45,847 bases of DNA from Clostridia bacterium (GTDB lineage Bacteria; Bacillota; Clostridia; Christensenellales; DTU072), in the NCBI GenBank assembly GCA_017461065.1, contig JAFTZC010000049.1, positions 1 through 45,847 on the forward strand. The letters are read 5' to 3'. Below the pieces are notes generated by a model. That model was not told the DNA's origin and searched no databases. It saw only the letters and a list, made by a program, of their open reading frames with translations. This document shows, piece after piece, positions 36,311-45,320 of the stretch (positions are counted from its first letter, which is position 1; each line of letters starts with the position of its first letter). The position numbers and the translations under genes were made by a program.

Positions 36311-38119
36311 ATGGCACGAAAAAACTGTACCAATATCGGCGGACAAGCCGTCCTTGAAGGCGTAATGATGCGCGGCAAGACTGCAGAAGCTACTGCGGTT
36401 AGAGACCCTTACGGCAAAATTCAAGTGGAAAGCAAGAGATTGCCCTCCGACAAGGGCATCGCTTACAAAATCCCCGTAGTTAGGGGCGTTCTTAGTTTTG
36501 TCAACAGTCTTATCGGCGGCTCCGAGATTATTATGCGCTCGGGCGAAGTTTACGGCGAAGAAGTGGACTCCGAGCCAACCAAGTTTGATTTGTGGCTCAA
36601 AAAACATCTCAAAATAGACTCGATGAAGCTTGCAACCTATATCGGGTTGGTGCTTGGTTTGGCGCTTGCAATAGGCTTATTTATAATACTTCCCACCGTA
36701 ATCAAAAACTTTGTTTTTGGGCTCATAGATATGAGTCCCCTTGGCGTATGGGCAAGCTTTGTTGAAAATCTTGCGCTCGGCATAGTAAGAATGTTGATTT
36801 TTGCAGGATATCTCGTAGCCGTTTCCCAAATGAAGGAAATCAAAAGGTTGTTTGCCTACCACGGCGCCGAGCATAAAACCATTGCTTGCTACGAAGCCGG
36901 CGAAGAACTCACCCCCGAAAACGTCAAAAAGCACTCGCGACTCCACGATAGATGCGGTACCAACTTTATGTTCATCGTAATGATGGTATCGATACTATTT
37001 TTTGCTATATTCTTTTCGCTTATCGAAGCGCTTAGCGGTTGGAAGCCCGAAAAGCAAATCTACGAAATTCTCATCAGACTAGCTTCCCTTCCGCTCATTG
37101 CAGGGTTAAGCTACGAAGCTTTGAAGCTGCTTGCCAAGTTCGACAACGTCTTGGTCAAGGTGCTAAAGGCTCCCGGCAGGGCTATGCAACTTATCACCAC
37201 TCGCGAGCCCGACGAAAGTATGATTGAAGTTGCAATCGCCGCTTTCAACACCGTTTTGGAGCTCGAAGCCGACCCCGAAAAGGAAACTACCAAGTTCCGC
37301 ACGTCGGTTACCATCAAAAAGATACTTGCCGATATGCAAGCTATCAACCCCGACAAGACCTACGAAAACGAAGAAATCATTATGTCGGTTATGGGATATA
37401 AAAAGCGCTCCGCACTTAAACCCGAGCGCCCGATATATAAGGATATAGCCGAAAAAATGACCGATATCTGCCGCAAGAGAGTGGAAACCAACGAGCCGCT
37501 GCAATATCTACTCGGCAAAGCGCCTTTCTACGGACTTGATTTCAAGGTAAACGGCAGCGTACTTATCCCACGTTTCGATACCGAAATTTTGGTTGAGCGT
37601 GCGATAAAGGAAATAGGGGAGCGTGAAGTTCGCGTGCTCGACCTATGCACGGGCTCCGGTGCAATAGCTATAACGCTAAAGAAGAACTGTAAAAACGCAA
37701 CGGTAGTAGCAAGCGATATCTCGACTGATGCTCTCTTGGTTGCAAGGGAAAACGCACTAAGCAACTTGGTTTCCGTCGAGTTTATAGAAAGCGACTTGTT
37801 TGAAAACCTAACGGGCACTTTTGATTATATCCTATCCAACCCACCCTATATTCCAAGCGCGGTAGTGGATACTCTCGACAAGGAAGTAAAGGACTACGAG
37901 CCACGCCTTGCTCTTGACGGCGGCGCTGACGGAATGGATATCTATAAGAGAATTGCCGCAAAATATCTTGAATTCCTATCCCCAAACGGCACTTTGATGA
38001 TGGAGCTCGGCGTAGACCAAGCTGAAGCCATCAAGGAACTATTTGGAGAAGTGGAATTCGTACGTGACTACAACGATCCCCCGATTGAAAGGGTAGCGAT
38101 AATCCGCAAGGGAGAATAA
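36311..38119 (+). CDS. prmC: DUF1385 (YqhQ-like) protein fused to release factor glutamine methyltransferase
   Basis: One 602-residue chain carries two proteins that are usually separate neighbours. Residues 1-~300 are a YqhQ-like DUF1385 membrane protein (IGGQAVLEGVMMRGKT; two hydrophobic segments; YHGAEHKTIACYEAGEELT; LHDRCGTNFM; LPLIAGLSYEALK). Residues ~320-602 are PrmC, which methylates the GGQ glutamine of release factors: EPLQYLLGKAPFYG, PRFDTEILVE, VLDLCTGSGAIAI and the catalytic LSNPPYIP near 509. The reading frame is continuous with no stop or shift at the junction. Its substrate, prfA, follows after 1 base. No ribosome site is seen before the ATG, and a T-type repeat ends 7 bp upstream. 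Confidence 0.92.
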   Translation: MARKNCTNIGGQAVLEGVMMRGKTAEATAVRDPYGKIQVESKRLPSDKGIAYKIPVVRGVLSFVNSLIGGSEIIMRSGEVYGEEVDSEPTKFDLWLKKHLKIDSMKLATYIGLVLGLALAIGLFIILPTVIKNFVFGLIDMSPLGVWASFVENLALGIVRMLIFAGYLVAVSQMKEIKRLFAYHGAEHKTIACYEAGEELTPENVKKHSRLHDRCGTNFMFIVMMVSILFFAIFFSLIEALSGWKPEKQIYEILIRLASLPLIAGLSYEALKLLAKFDNVLVKVLKAPGRAMQLITTREPDESMIEVAIAAFNTVLELEADPEKETTKFRTSVTIKKILADMQAINPDKTYENEEIIMSVMGYKKRSALKPERPIYKDIAEKMTDICRKRVETNEPLQYLLGKAPFYGLDFKVNGSVLIPRFDTEILVERAIKEIGEREVRVLDLCTGSGAIAITLKKNCKNATVVASDISTDALLVARENALSNLVSVEFIESDLFENLTGTFDYILSNPPYIPSAVVDTLDKEVKDYEPRLALDGGADGMDIYKRIAAKYLEFLSPNGTLMMELGVDQAEAIKELFGEVEFVRDYNDPPIERVAIIRKGE

Positions 38120-38120
38120 T

Positions 38121-39188
38121 ATGTTTGAAAAATTAGATTTAATGCGCGCGCGTTTTGCCGAGCTCAACGAGCTAATCGGTAAGCCCGAAATCGTTGCTAA
38201 GCAAGAAGAATGGCAAAAACTCGTAAAAGAGCACTCGCAAATTGGACCTATCGTCGAAGCATACGAGCAATATCTTACCTATCAAGAAGAAATGGCTTCT
38301 TGCAAGGAAATGATGAAGGCCGACGACAAAGATATGGCGGAAATGGCCGAAATCGAGTACTACGAGCTCCGCGACAAAAAGGACAAGCTTGAAGGGGAAA
38401 TCAAGATTATGCTTCTCCCCAAAGACCCGATGGACGAAAAGAACGTTATCATCGAAATCCGTGGCGGTGCAGGCGGCGAAGAAGCAGCGCTCTTTGCATA
38501 CGAGCTAATGAGAATGTACCACTTCTTTGCAGATAGACTACGCTGGAAGGTGGAAGACATCAACGTAAACCAAACCGAGCTCGGCGGCGTAAAGGAAGCG
38601 GTATTTATGATTAACGGCAAGGGCGCATACTCCAAGATGAAGTATGAAAGCGGCGTTCACCGCGTTCAACGCGTACCCGAAACGGAGTCGCAAGGCAGAG
38701 TACACACGTCAACCGTTACCGTTGCAGTTCTCCCCGAAGCCGAAGAAGTTGCAGTAGAGTATAACGAAAAGGACTTCAAAATCGACACCTACCGCTCGGG
38801 CGGTGCAGGCGGACAGCACGTTAACAAGACCGAGAGTGCGGTTAGAATTACCCACCTTCCCACCGGTATCGTAGTAGAGTGCCAAGACGAGCGCTCCCAA
38901 ATCAAGAATAGGGAAAAGGCTTGGAAGGTTATGAACTCACGTCTATACGACCACTTCCGCACCTTGAAGGATAAGGAATACGCCGAAAACCGCAAAACCC
39001 AAGTTGGTACGGGCGACCGCTCGGAGCGTATCAGAACTTATAACTTCCCACAAGGCAGAGTATCCGACCACCGCATCGGCTTGACCTTATATTCTCTAAA
39101 CGAGTTTATGAACGGCGATATGTTCCAAATGGTAGAAGCTCTTGCCCTTGCAGACCAAACTGCAAAACTTGAAAAAATATCCGACTAA
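38121..39188 (+). CDS. prfA: peptide chain release factor 1
   Basis: RF1 reads UAA and UAG stop codons. The 355-residue protein is full length, with the coiled N-terminal domain, the stop-codon region around VPETESQGRVHTS, and RSGGAGGQHVNKTESAVR with the GGQ near residue 230 that triggers peptide release. It follows the PrmC fusion by 1 base, with GGGAG before its ATG, so the modifying enzyme and its target are made together. Confidence 0.97.
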   Translation: MFEKLDLMRARFAELNELIGKPEIVAKQEEWQKLVKEHSQIGPIVEAYEQYLTYQEEMASCKEMMKADDKDMAEMAEIEYYELRDKKDKLEGEIKIMLLPKDPMDEKNVIIEIRGGAGGEEAALFAYELMRMYHFFADRLRWKVEDINVNQTELGGVKEAVFMINGKGAYSKMKYESGVHRVQRVPETESQGRVHTSTVTVAVLPEAEEVAVEYNEKDFKIDTYRSGGAGGQHVNKTESAVRITHLPTGIVVECQDERSQIKNREKAWKVMNSRLYDHFRTLKDKEYAENRKTQVGTGDRSERIRTYNFPQGRVSDHRIGLTLYSLNEFMNGDMFQMVEALALADQTAKLEKISD

Positions 39189-39210
39189 TTTGAATTAATA
39201 GGAGGTCGCT

Positions 39211-40608
39211 ATGAAAGATAGAGTATCTTATAATAGTACGCGAAACCTACTCGAAACACATAATTTTACCCACCACCTACAAGACGTAAGCGAGCCCCAT
39301 TTGTTTAGGGATATGTTCGACTACGAGTCTATACCAAAGACTCTGTTCAACTTCACTCACGTACCTATGCTTTGTCCCCAAGATATATGGATAACCGACA
39401 CCACCTTTAGGGACGGACAACAAGCACAACAACCCTTTACCGTCGAGCAAATCGTCGACCTTTACAAGCTGATTGCAAAGCTTGGCGGACCCAACGGCTT
39501 GGTACGTCAATCGGAGTTCTTCATTTACTCCGAAAAGGACAAAGAAGCAGTTAATAGGTGTCTTGATTTGGGCTTAGAGTTCCCCGAAGTTACTTCTTGG
39601 ATACGTGCAAACGAAAAAGACTTTAGGCTCGTAAAGGAAATGGGACTCAAGGAAACGGGTATACTCGTATCTTGCTCGGACTACCACATTTTCAAAAAGA
39701 TGAACCTAACCCGTAAGCAAGCTATGGATAAGTATCTCGGCATCGTCAAGGACGCACTTGCAATCGGCGTTCGTCCGCGTTGCCACTTTGAAGATATTAC
39801 GCGTGCCGACTACTACGGATTCGTCGTTCCCTTTGCAACCAAGCTAAAGGAGCTTATGGACGAAAGCGGTATCCCAATCAAAATACGTTGCTGTGACACC
39901 TTGGGTTACGGCGTAAGCTATCCCGGTGCTGCTATGCCACGCTCCGTTCCCGGCATCATCTACGGTCTAAACCACTATGCCGAAATACCGTCGTCACTAC
40001 TCGAGTGGCACGGCCACAACGACTTCTATAAGGTAGTAACCAACGCCGCAACCGCTTGGTTATACGGCTGCTCGGGCGTAAACTGCTCGCTACTCGGTAT
40101 CGGCGAAAGAACGGGTAACTGCCCACTTGAAGCTATGGCAATCGAATACGCATCTATCCGCGGCACCACCGACGGTATGGACCTAAGCGTTATAACCGAA
40201 ATTGCAGAGTACTTTGAAAACGAGCTCGGCTACAAAATCCCACCGCGCACTCCATTCGTCGGTAGGGCTTTCAACCTTACTAAAGCGGGTATTCACGCCG
40301 ACGGTATGCTCAAGGATGAAGAAATCTACAACATATTCAACACTCAAAAGATTCTCAATCGTCCGCCACTCGTTGCAATCGACGCACACTCCGGCTTAGC
40401 AGGTATAGCGTTTTGGATTAACGCATACTTCAATCTTCCCGATAACAAAAAGATTGACAAGCACGATAGCATCGTAGTTGCCATCAAGGAAGAAATCGAC
40501 AAAGAATACCTTGAAGGCCGCAACACGGTTATCAGCGACGAAGAAGTACTCAATATTATCGCAAGAATTGATAAGCAAAGGTTTAGAAAGCTTATGCTAC
40601 ACAAATAG
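39211..40608 (+). CDS. DRE-TIM metallolyase (isopropylmalate/homocitrate/Re-citrate synthase type)
   Basis: The 465-residue enzyme has the family signatures: TDTTFRDGQQAQQPF near residue 62 (metal-binding DxxxRDG), RCHFEDITRADYYG, and LEWHGHNDFYKVVTNA near 267, followed by GIGERTGNCPLEAM. These enzymes condense acetyl-CoA with a 2-oxo acid. The long N-terminal extension and the TFRDGQQ variant differ from LeuA; by length and motif style it resembles the Re-citrate synthases of anaerobes, but I cannot confirm this by eye. It lacks an obvious LeuA regulatory domain. GGAGG precedes the ATG, 22 bases after prfA. No leucine genes are nearby. Confidence 0.75.
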   Translation: MKDRVSYNSTRNLLETHNFTHHLQDVSEPHLFRDMFDYESIPKTLFNFTHVPMLCPQDIWITDTTFRDGQQAQQPFTVEQIVDLYKLIAKLGGPNGLVRQSEFFIYSEKDKEAVNRCLDLGLEFPEVTSWIRANEKDFRLVKEMGLKETGILVSCSDYHIFKKMNLTRKQAMDKYLGIVKDALAIGVRPRCHFEDITRADYYGFVVPFATKLKELMDESGIPIKIRCCDTLGYGVSYPGAAMPRSVPGIIYGLNHYAEIPSSLLEWHGHNDFYKVVTNAATAWLYGCSGVNCSLLGIGERTGNCPLEAMAIEYASIRGTTDGMDLSVITEIAEYFENELGYKIPPRTPFVGRAFNLTKAGIHADGMLKDEEIYNIFNTQKILNRPPLVAIDAHSGLAGIAFWINAYFNLPDNKKIDKHDSIVVAIKEEIDKEYLEGRNTVISDEEVLNIIARIDKQRFRKLMLHK

Positions 40609-40624
40609 GCAAGGCCTATTTGTG
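40600..40624 (+). terminator. 10-bp hairpin over the stop codon of the DRE-TIM gene
   Basis: CACAAATAGG, CAAGG, CCTATTTGTG: a perfect stem that includes the TAG stop. No T run follows, so it may be a processing or pause signal rather than an intrinsic terminator. Confidence 0.4.
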
Positions 40625-40627
40625 AAA

Positions 40628-40756
40628 ATGAGGAGTGAGGAATGAGGAGTGAGGAATGGGCTTTGCTACGCAAACAAGGACATAATTTAAAAATCCTTGT
40701 GAGTGAAGCGTAAGCGGAATGAGGTCACTCATCATTCAACATTCATCATTCAACAT
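40628..40756. repeat. T-C, fullest copy of the GAATGA-type dispersed repeat
   Basis: The left end repeats ATGAGGAGTGAGGA twice; the middle has a small AAGGA/TCCTT pair; the right part has CTTGTGAGTGAAGCGTAAGC and ends in CATCATTCAACATT repeated twice. The ends are roughly inverted with respect to each other. There is no coding frame. It sits between the DRE-TIM gene and the promoter of the next unit. Confidence 0.65.
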
Positions 40757-40813
40757 TTGCTTAAGCATCTCTTTTGCTTTCAATGAAAGTTGGGTGAAAT
40801 TTAAATTCCCCCC

Positions 40814-40841
40814 TTGAAAAATTTATAAAAGATGTTACAAT
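40814..40841 (+). promoter_or_regulatory. promoter of the P-loop/thrC/trpS unit
   Basis: TTGAAA (40814-40819), 16 bases, TACAAT (40836-40841). Confidence 0.55.
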
Positions 40842-40892
40842 AGAATTATCAATAATATTTTAATTATTGAACTATATAATTAGTGAGGAATT

Positions 40893-41306
40893 ATGATACA
40901 AATTATTTACGGCTCAAAAGGATCTGGTAAAACTAAAAAGATAATCGATCAGGCGAACTCCAGTATTGCGAAGGAACTCGGAGATATCGTCTTTATCACA
41001 GATACCTCTCGCTACATTAGGGAAATCAAATACCAAATTAGATTTACCAACTCAAAAGAATCTAACATCAAAACCGAAGACGGCCTTATCGGCTTTATCC
41101 AAGGTATGATTGAAGCTAACTACGATATCCGTCTTTTCTTTATCGACGGCATCGCAAGAATGATTGGCAAAGAGCTATGCGAAATGGAGTCTTTCTTTAG
41201 TAGGCTCAAGGCTATTGCTCAAAAAACCGAAGCAACTTTCGTTTTGACTATATCTGCTGATTACGACGAAATCCCTGCTTTCTTAAAGGAAATCGCAGGT
41301 ATCTAA
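40893..41306 (+). CDS. small P-loop NTPase of unknown function
   Basis: The 137-residue protein opens with IIYGSKGSGKTKKI, a clear Walker A at residues 7-14. A hydrophobic strand ending in FFIDG may be Walker B, and VLTISAD resembles a sensor strand. It has no helicase or kinase signature I recognise; similar short ATP-binding proteins are found in Clostridia with no assigned role. TGAGGA precedes the ATG, and thrC follows after 9 bases. Confidence 0.8.
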   Translation: MIQIIYGSKGSGKTKKIIDQANSSIAKELGDIVFITDTSRYIREIKYQIRFTNSKESNIKTEDGLIGFIQGMIEANYDIRLFFIDGIARMIGKELCEMESFFSRLKAIAQKTEATFVLTISADYDEIPAFLKEIAGI

Positions 41307-41315
41307 GGAGTATAT

Positions 41316-42797
41316 ATGGATTTTATTAGTACACGCGGTGGCGGTGCTGTAAGTGCCGGCGCTGCTATCCTTAAGGGGATTGCTGAAGATGGCGGACTAT
41401 TCGTTCCGTCATTTTTTCCAAAGCTATCCGCCGAAGATTTACGTAATATGGTAACTATGGACTATCCCGAGCGTGCCGCATTGGTGCTTGGGATGTTCCT
41501 CAGCGATTACTCCGAAGCGGAGCTTCTTTCTTACGCGCGCAAGGCGTACGCACGTTTTGACGGCGAGCCTGCACCCGTAATCGGCGTGGACGACACCACC
41601 TACGTTATGGAGCTCTTCCACGGTCCCACCCTTGCTTTCAAGGATATCGCTCTCACGCTCCTTCCCCACTTAATGGGAGCAGCCCACAAAAAGTGCGGTT
41701 CGGATAAAAAAACTTTGATACTCGTTGCAACGAGCGGCGATACCGGTAAGGCTGCAATCGAAGGCTTCAAGAACGTCGAAGGCACCGAGATAGTGGTTAT
41801 CTATCCAAGCGAAGGTGTCAGCGCACTCCAAAAGCTCCAAATGCAAACTTCCGACGGCGACAACGTTCACGTCCTTGGTATCAAGGGTAACTTCGACGAC
41901 GCTCAAAGCGCGGTCAAGAGAATTTTCAACTCCAAGGAATGCAAGGAGCGCTTCGAAAAGCTGGGCTATAGCCTATCTTCCGCAAACTCCATAAATTGGG
42001 GTAGATTGGTTCCGCAAATCGTCTACTACATCTCGGCGTACGTCGATATGCTCGGCTGTGACGAAATCGAAGAAGGCGAAGCCATCAACTTCGTCGTTCC
42101 CACCGGTAACTTCGGTGACGTGCTTGCAGGCTACTACGCAAAGAAGATGGGGCTACCCGTCAACAAGCTCATCGTTGCATCCAACATCAACAACGTGCTC
42201 ACCGACTTCTTTACGAGCGGCCGCTACGACATCAATCGTCCCTTCCACAAGACTATGAGCCCAAGTATGGATATTCTCATCAGCTCCAACTTGGAACGTC
42301 TTTTGTTTGAAATTCTCGATAGGGATAGCGCAAAGGTTAGGGCACTTATGGATAGCCTAAAGGAAGAGGGCGAATACGCACTCGACGTCGAGACTTTGTT
42401 CGAAAAAGTTCCCGAATTTTTGGCTTACTCCTCCGACGAAGCAGGTACCGAAGCAACCATCGACAACTTCTTTGAGACCAACGACTATCTACTCGACCCA
42501 CATACCGCCGTCGCTATGAACTCGTATAACGATTATCTAACCGACACCGGCGACCAAACTAAGACCGTAGTAGTATCCACCGCAAGCCCCTATAAGTTTG
42601 CACACGACGTATATCAAGCCGTATCGGGTAACGACGAAGCCGACCCATTCAAGGCAGTCAAAAAGCTCCACTCCTATACGCTCACCGATATACCAAAGGA
42701 AATCAAGGCTCTTGAGTATCTTGAGCCCATCCACACCGACGTTGTGGAAGTAAAAGATATTGATAAAGCAATCTTTGCTTACTTCGAAAAGGAATAA
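41316..42797 (+). CDS. thrC: threonine synthase
   Basis: The PLP enzyme makes threonine from O-phosphohomoserine. The 493-residue protein is the longer ThrC type, with the N-terminal FISTRGGG, the PLP lysine in HGPTLAFKDIAL (about residue 108), VATSGDTGKAAIEGF, and NFVVPTGNFGDVLAGYYA. AAGGAG precedes the ATG. No other threonine genes are in the window. Confidence 0.95.
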   Translation: MDFISTRGGGAVSAGAAILKGIAEDGGLFVPSFFPKLSAEDLRNMVTMDYPERAALVLGMFLSDYSEAELLSYARKAYARFDGEPAPVIGVDDTTYVMELFHGPTLAFKDIALTLLPHLMGAAHKKCGSDKKTLILVATSGDTGKAAIEGFKNVEGTEIVVIYPSEGVSALQKLQMQTSDGDNVHVLGIKGNFDDAQSAVKRIFNSKECKERFEKLGYSLSSANSINWGRLVPQIVYYISAYVDMLGCDEIEEGEAINFVVPTGNFGDVLAGYYAKKMGLPVNKLIVASNINNVLTDFFTSGRYDINRPFHKTMSPSMDILISSNLERLLFEILDRDSAKVRALMDSLKEEGEYALDVETLFEKVPEFLAYSSDEAGTEATIDNFFETNDYLLDPHTAVAMNSYNDYLTDTGDQTKTVVVSTASPYKFAHDVYQAVSGNDEADPFKAVKKLHSYTLTDIPKEIKALEYLEPIHTDVVEVKDIDKAIFAYFEKE

Positions 42798-42801
42798 ATA
42801 T

Positions 42802-43815
42802 ATGGAAAACAGCAATAATCAACCAAAAAAGGTAGTTTACTCCGGCATACAACCAACGGGCATCATCACCATAGGCAATTATATCGGCGCTATCGACAAT
42901 TGGTTGAAGCTCCAAAACGACTATAACTCTCTTTTTGGCATCGCCGACCTACACGCCTTGACGGTTAGACAAAATCCCGCCGAGTTCCGTGCTCGCGCAA
43001 TGAGCTTTTTTGCTCAATATCTCGCAGTTGGCATCGACCCACAAAAGGCTATAATCTACTTTCAATCACACGTAAAGGAACACACCGAGCTAAGCTGGAT
43101 TCTCAACTGCTACACCTACGTCGGCGAAATGACGAGAATGACCCAATTTAAGGATAAATCTCAAAAGAACGCCGATAATATCAATATGGGTCTGCTCGAC
43201 TATCCCGTACTTATGGCGGCGGATATACTCCTTTATCAAACCGACCTCGTACCCGTTGGCGTCGACCAAAAGCAACACCTTGAAATTGCACGCGATATAG
43301 CAAACCGCTTCAACAACGCTTACTCGCCCACTTTCGTAGTGCCCGAGCCATATATTGCAAAGCAAGGCGCCAAGGTATTCAGCCTACAAGACCCCACGGC
43401 AAAGATGTCTAAGTCCGACCCCGACCCCAACGCATCCGTTGCTATCATCGAAGACCCCGATAGCATTATGCGTAAGTTCAAGAGAGCGGTCACCGACTGC
43501 GAAACCGTAGTTGAAATCCGTGACGACAAGCCGGGTATCGTAAACCTACTAACCATTATGAGCGCAATGACCGGGGAAAGTATGGAGTCGCTTGCTGCAG
43601 AGTATCACGACACCGGTTACGCACGCTTTAAGCAAGCAGTAGGGGAGAGTGTAGTCGAAAAACTTCGCCCCATCAGAGAAGAATACAACCGCCTAATGCA
43701 AGATAAGGCCTACCTTATGAGCGTTGCAAAAGAGGGCGCCGAAAAGGCAAGCTACCTTGCACGCAAGACGGTTGCCAAAGTTAAACGCAAAATAGGACTC
43801 GTAGAGCTCAAGTAA
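42802..43815 (+). CDS. trpS: tryptophanyl-tRNA synthetase
   Basis: The enzyme charges tRNA-Trp. The 337 residues include the class I motifs: YSGIQPTGIITIGNYIGA (the HIGH equivalent is TIGN) and KMSKSDPDPNAS near residue 201, with PVGVDQKQHLEIARDIA between them. ATG 42802 follows AAGGAAT and begins 4 bases after thrC; the frame is open back to 42760 but that part is thrC read in another frame. Its stop shares a base with the next ATG. Confidence 0.95.
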   Translation: MENSNNQPKKVVYSGIQPTGIITIGNYIGAIDNWLKLQNDYNSLFGIADLHALTVRQNPAEFRARAMSFFAQYLAVGIDPQKAIIYFQSHVKEHTELSWILNCYTYVGEMTRMTQFKDKSQKNADNINMGLLDYPVLMAADILLYQTDLVPVGVDQKQHLEIARDIANRFNNAYSPTFVVPEPYIAKQGAKVFSLQDPTAKMSKSDPDPNASVAIIEDPDSIMRKFKRAVTDCETVVEIRDDKPGIVNLLTIMSAMTGESMESLAAEYHDTGYARFKQAVGESVVEKLRPIREEYNRLMQDKAYLMSVAKEGAEKASYLARKTVAKVKRKIGLVELK

Positions 43816-44681
43816 TGTTTGGATACGTAACTGCCGACAAACCCAATATGCTGATTAAGGACTACGCCGTATATCGTGCGTACTATTGTGGTTTGTGCAA
43901 GAGCATAGGGCGCAAAAATCCACCCCTTATGCGCTTTACTATCAACTACGATATCACCTTTTTGACTATGCTCGCGCATAATTATAATAAGGTAGAGCCC
44001 ACTTTCAAAAAGGCGCTGTGTATCGCCCACCCCGTAGGCAAGCCCTTTAGCGTGGTTGAAAACAACCCCGTCCAAGAGTGTGTAGTTGATATCAACACCA
44101 TACTCGGCTACTACAAGGCCTACGACGACACCACCGACAAGGGCAGCCTAAAGCACCTTATCGCAAAGTGGTATATCAAGGGCAAATATAAGCGCGCAGC
44201 CAAGCGTCACCCCGACCTTGACAAAGCGCTCGTAGCAACCTTTAGCGAGCTCGAAAAGCTCGAAAAGGCGGGCTCCAAGGATATTGACGCGCTCACCAAA
44301 ACAAGCGCTGATATGCTGGTTGCCGTTGCCAAGGAGTGCTGTAAAAACTACGACGAGCTCCTAATAAAGCTTGCCGACAATCTCGGTAGGTGGATATATC
44401 TAATCGACGCCTACGACGACCTTCTAAAGGACGTCAAAAAGGGCACCTTCAATCCCTTGAAGCCCGATGGCGAGCTCGACGACGACACACTAAACAAAAT
44501 ACAATCCAACGTTAGAGATAGGCTCTATAGCTATCTCAAAGGTATCCGCGAGGCATACGACCAAATGGATATCACCATAACCGAAGGACCGCTCTCGGCA
44601 GTAGTGTACGTAGGACTGCGTGCACGTACCGAAGAAGTCCTTAATACGCGAGGTATGAAATGCAAAAAGACCCTTTTATGA
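43815..44681 (+). CDS. DUF5685-family protein
   Basis: The 288-residue protein has the marks of DUF5685: MFGYVTADKP, YRAYYCGLCKSIG, DITFLTMLAHN, AYDDTTDKGS, and DNLGRWIYLIDAYDDLLKD. The Cys pair and Asp-rich helices suggest a metal or isoprenoid-synthase-like helical fold, which is speculative. No function is known. It is coupled to trpS (TAATG) and overlaps the following J-like gene by 22 bases, a pairing that suggests the two work together. Confidence 0.8.
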   Translation: MFGYVTADKPNMLIKDYAVYRAYYCGLCKSIGRKNPPLMRFTINYDITFLTMLAHNYNKVEPTFKKALCIAHPVGKPFSVVENNPVQECVVDINTILGYYKAYDDTTDKGSLKHLIAKWYIKGKYKRAAKRHPDLDKALVATFSELEKLEKAGSKDIDALTKTSADMLVAVAKECCKNYDELLIKLADNLGRWIYLIDAYDDLLKDVKKGTFNPLKPDGELDDDTLNKIQSNVRDRLYSYLKGIREAYDQMDITITEGPLSAVVYVGLRARTEEVLNTRGMKCKKTLL

Positions 44682-45319
44682 TACTCGGAGTTACCGATTC
44701 AGTATCCCAAGACGAACTATATAGCGCATATAAGAGCGCAAGAAAGGAATGGGAAAACAAGCGTTTTACCCCCGGTGAGGAGGGCGCTTACGCTTGCGAA
44801 AGACTCGACGAAATCGAAGACGCCTACCGCGATGCAAGTGATATTTTGCGCTCACGCGAAGTGGTTGAAGCCGAAGTTATCGAGCCCACTTCCCAAGAAG
44901 ACTACGTAGCCATTGACGAGCTTATCAAGTCAAAGGACTTCGAAGGCGCTCAATCCAAACTCGACGACATCAAGATTCGGGGAGCGGAGTGGCACTTCTT
45001 GCAATCCATCATCTTCCACGCAACCCAACGTCCCCAAGAAGCTTACGATCATCTTAGGACGGCAACCGTCATCGAGCCAGACAACTCTAAATACTCGGAG
45101 GCTCTAAAGCGTATGCAAGAAAAATTGGGCAGACCCCAAACGCAAGGCTTCTACGCCTATCGCGATAACGGGGAGTACAACGAAAATCGTAGGTCATACC
45201 GCGACGACGGCTACGACCGTAGAGACCGCGGAATGTCACCTTGCGACTGCTGTCAAGGCCTAATTTGCGCCGACTGCTGTTGCGAATGTATGGGTGGAGA
45301 TTTGATTTCTTGCTGCTAA
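44660..45319 (+). CDS. J-domain-like protein without HPD, Cys-rich tail
   Basis: The 219-residue protein begins like a J domain (DPFMILGVTDSVSQDELYSAYKSARKEW) but lacks the HPD tripeptide needed to stimulate DnaK; ENKRFTPGEE occupies that loop. Two TPR-like helical units follow (about residues 90-155), then a charged linker with many Arg, Tyr and Asp, and a C-terminus of clustered cysteines (CDCCQG, CADCCCEC, CC). It probably binds the DUF5685 partner, a zinc ion or a membrane; no function is shown. It overlaps DUF5685 by 22 bases. Confidence 0.75.
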   Translation: MQKDPFMILGVTDSVSQDELYSAYKSARKEWENKRFTPGEEGAYACERLDEIEDAYRDASDILRSREVVEAEVIEPTSQEDYVAIDELIKSKDFEGAQSKLDDIKIRGAEWHFLQSIIFHATQRPQEAYDHLRTATVIEPDNSKYSEALKRMQEKLGRPQTQGFYAYRDNGEYNENRRSYRDDGYDRRDRGMSPCDCCQGLICADCCCECMGGDLISCC

Positions 45320-45320
45320 G

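Noticed and set aside
42760..42801. Early start of trpS inside thrC
   Set aside because: No SD and no family similarity before ATG 42802.
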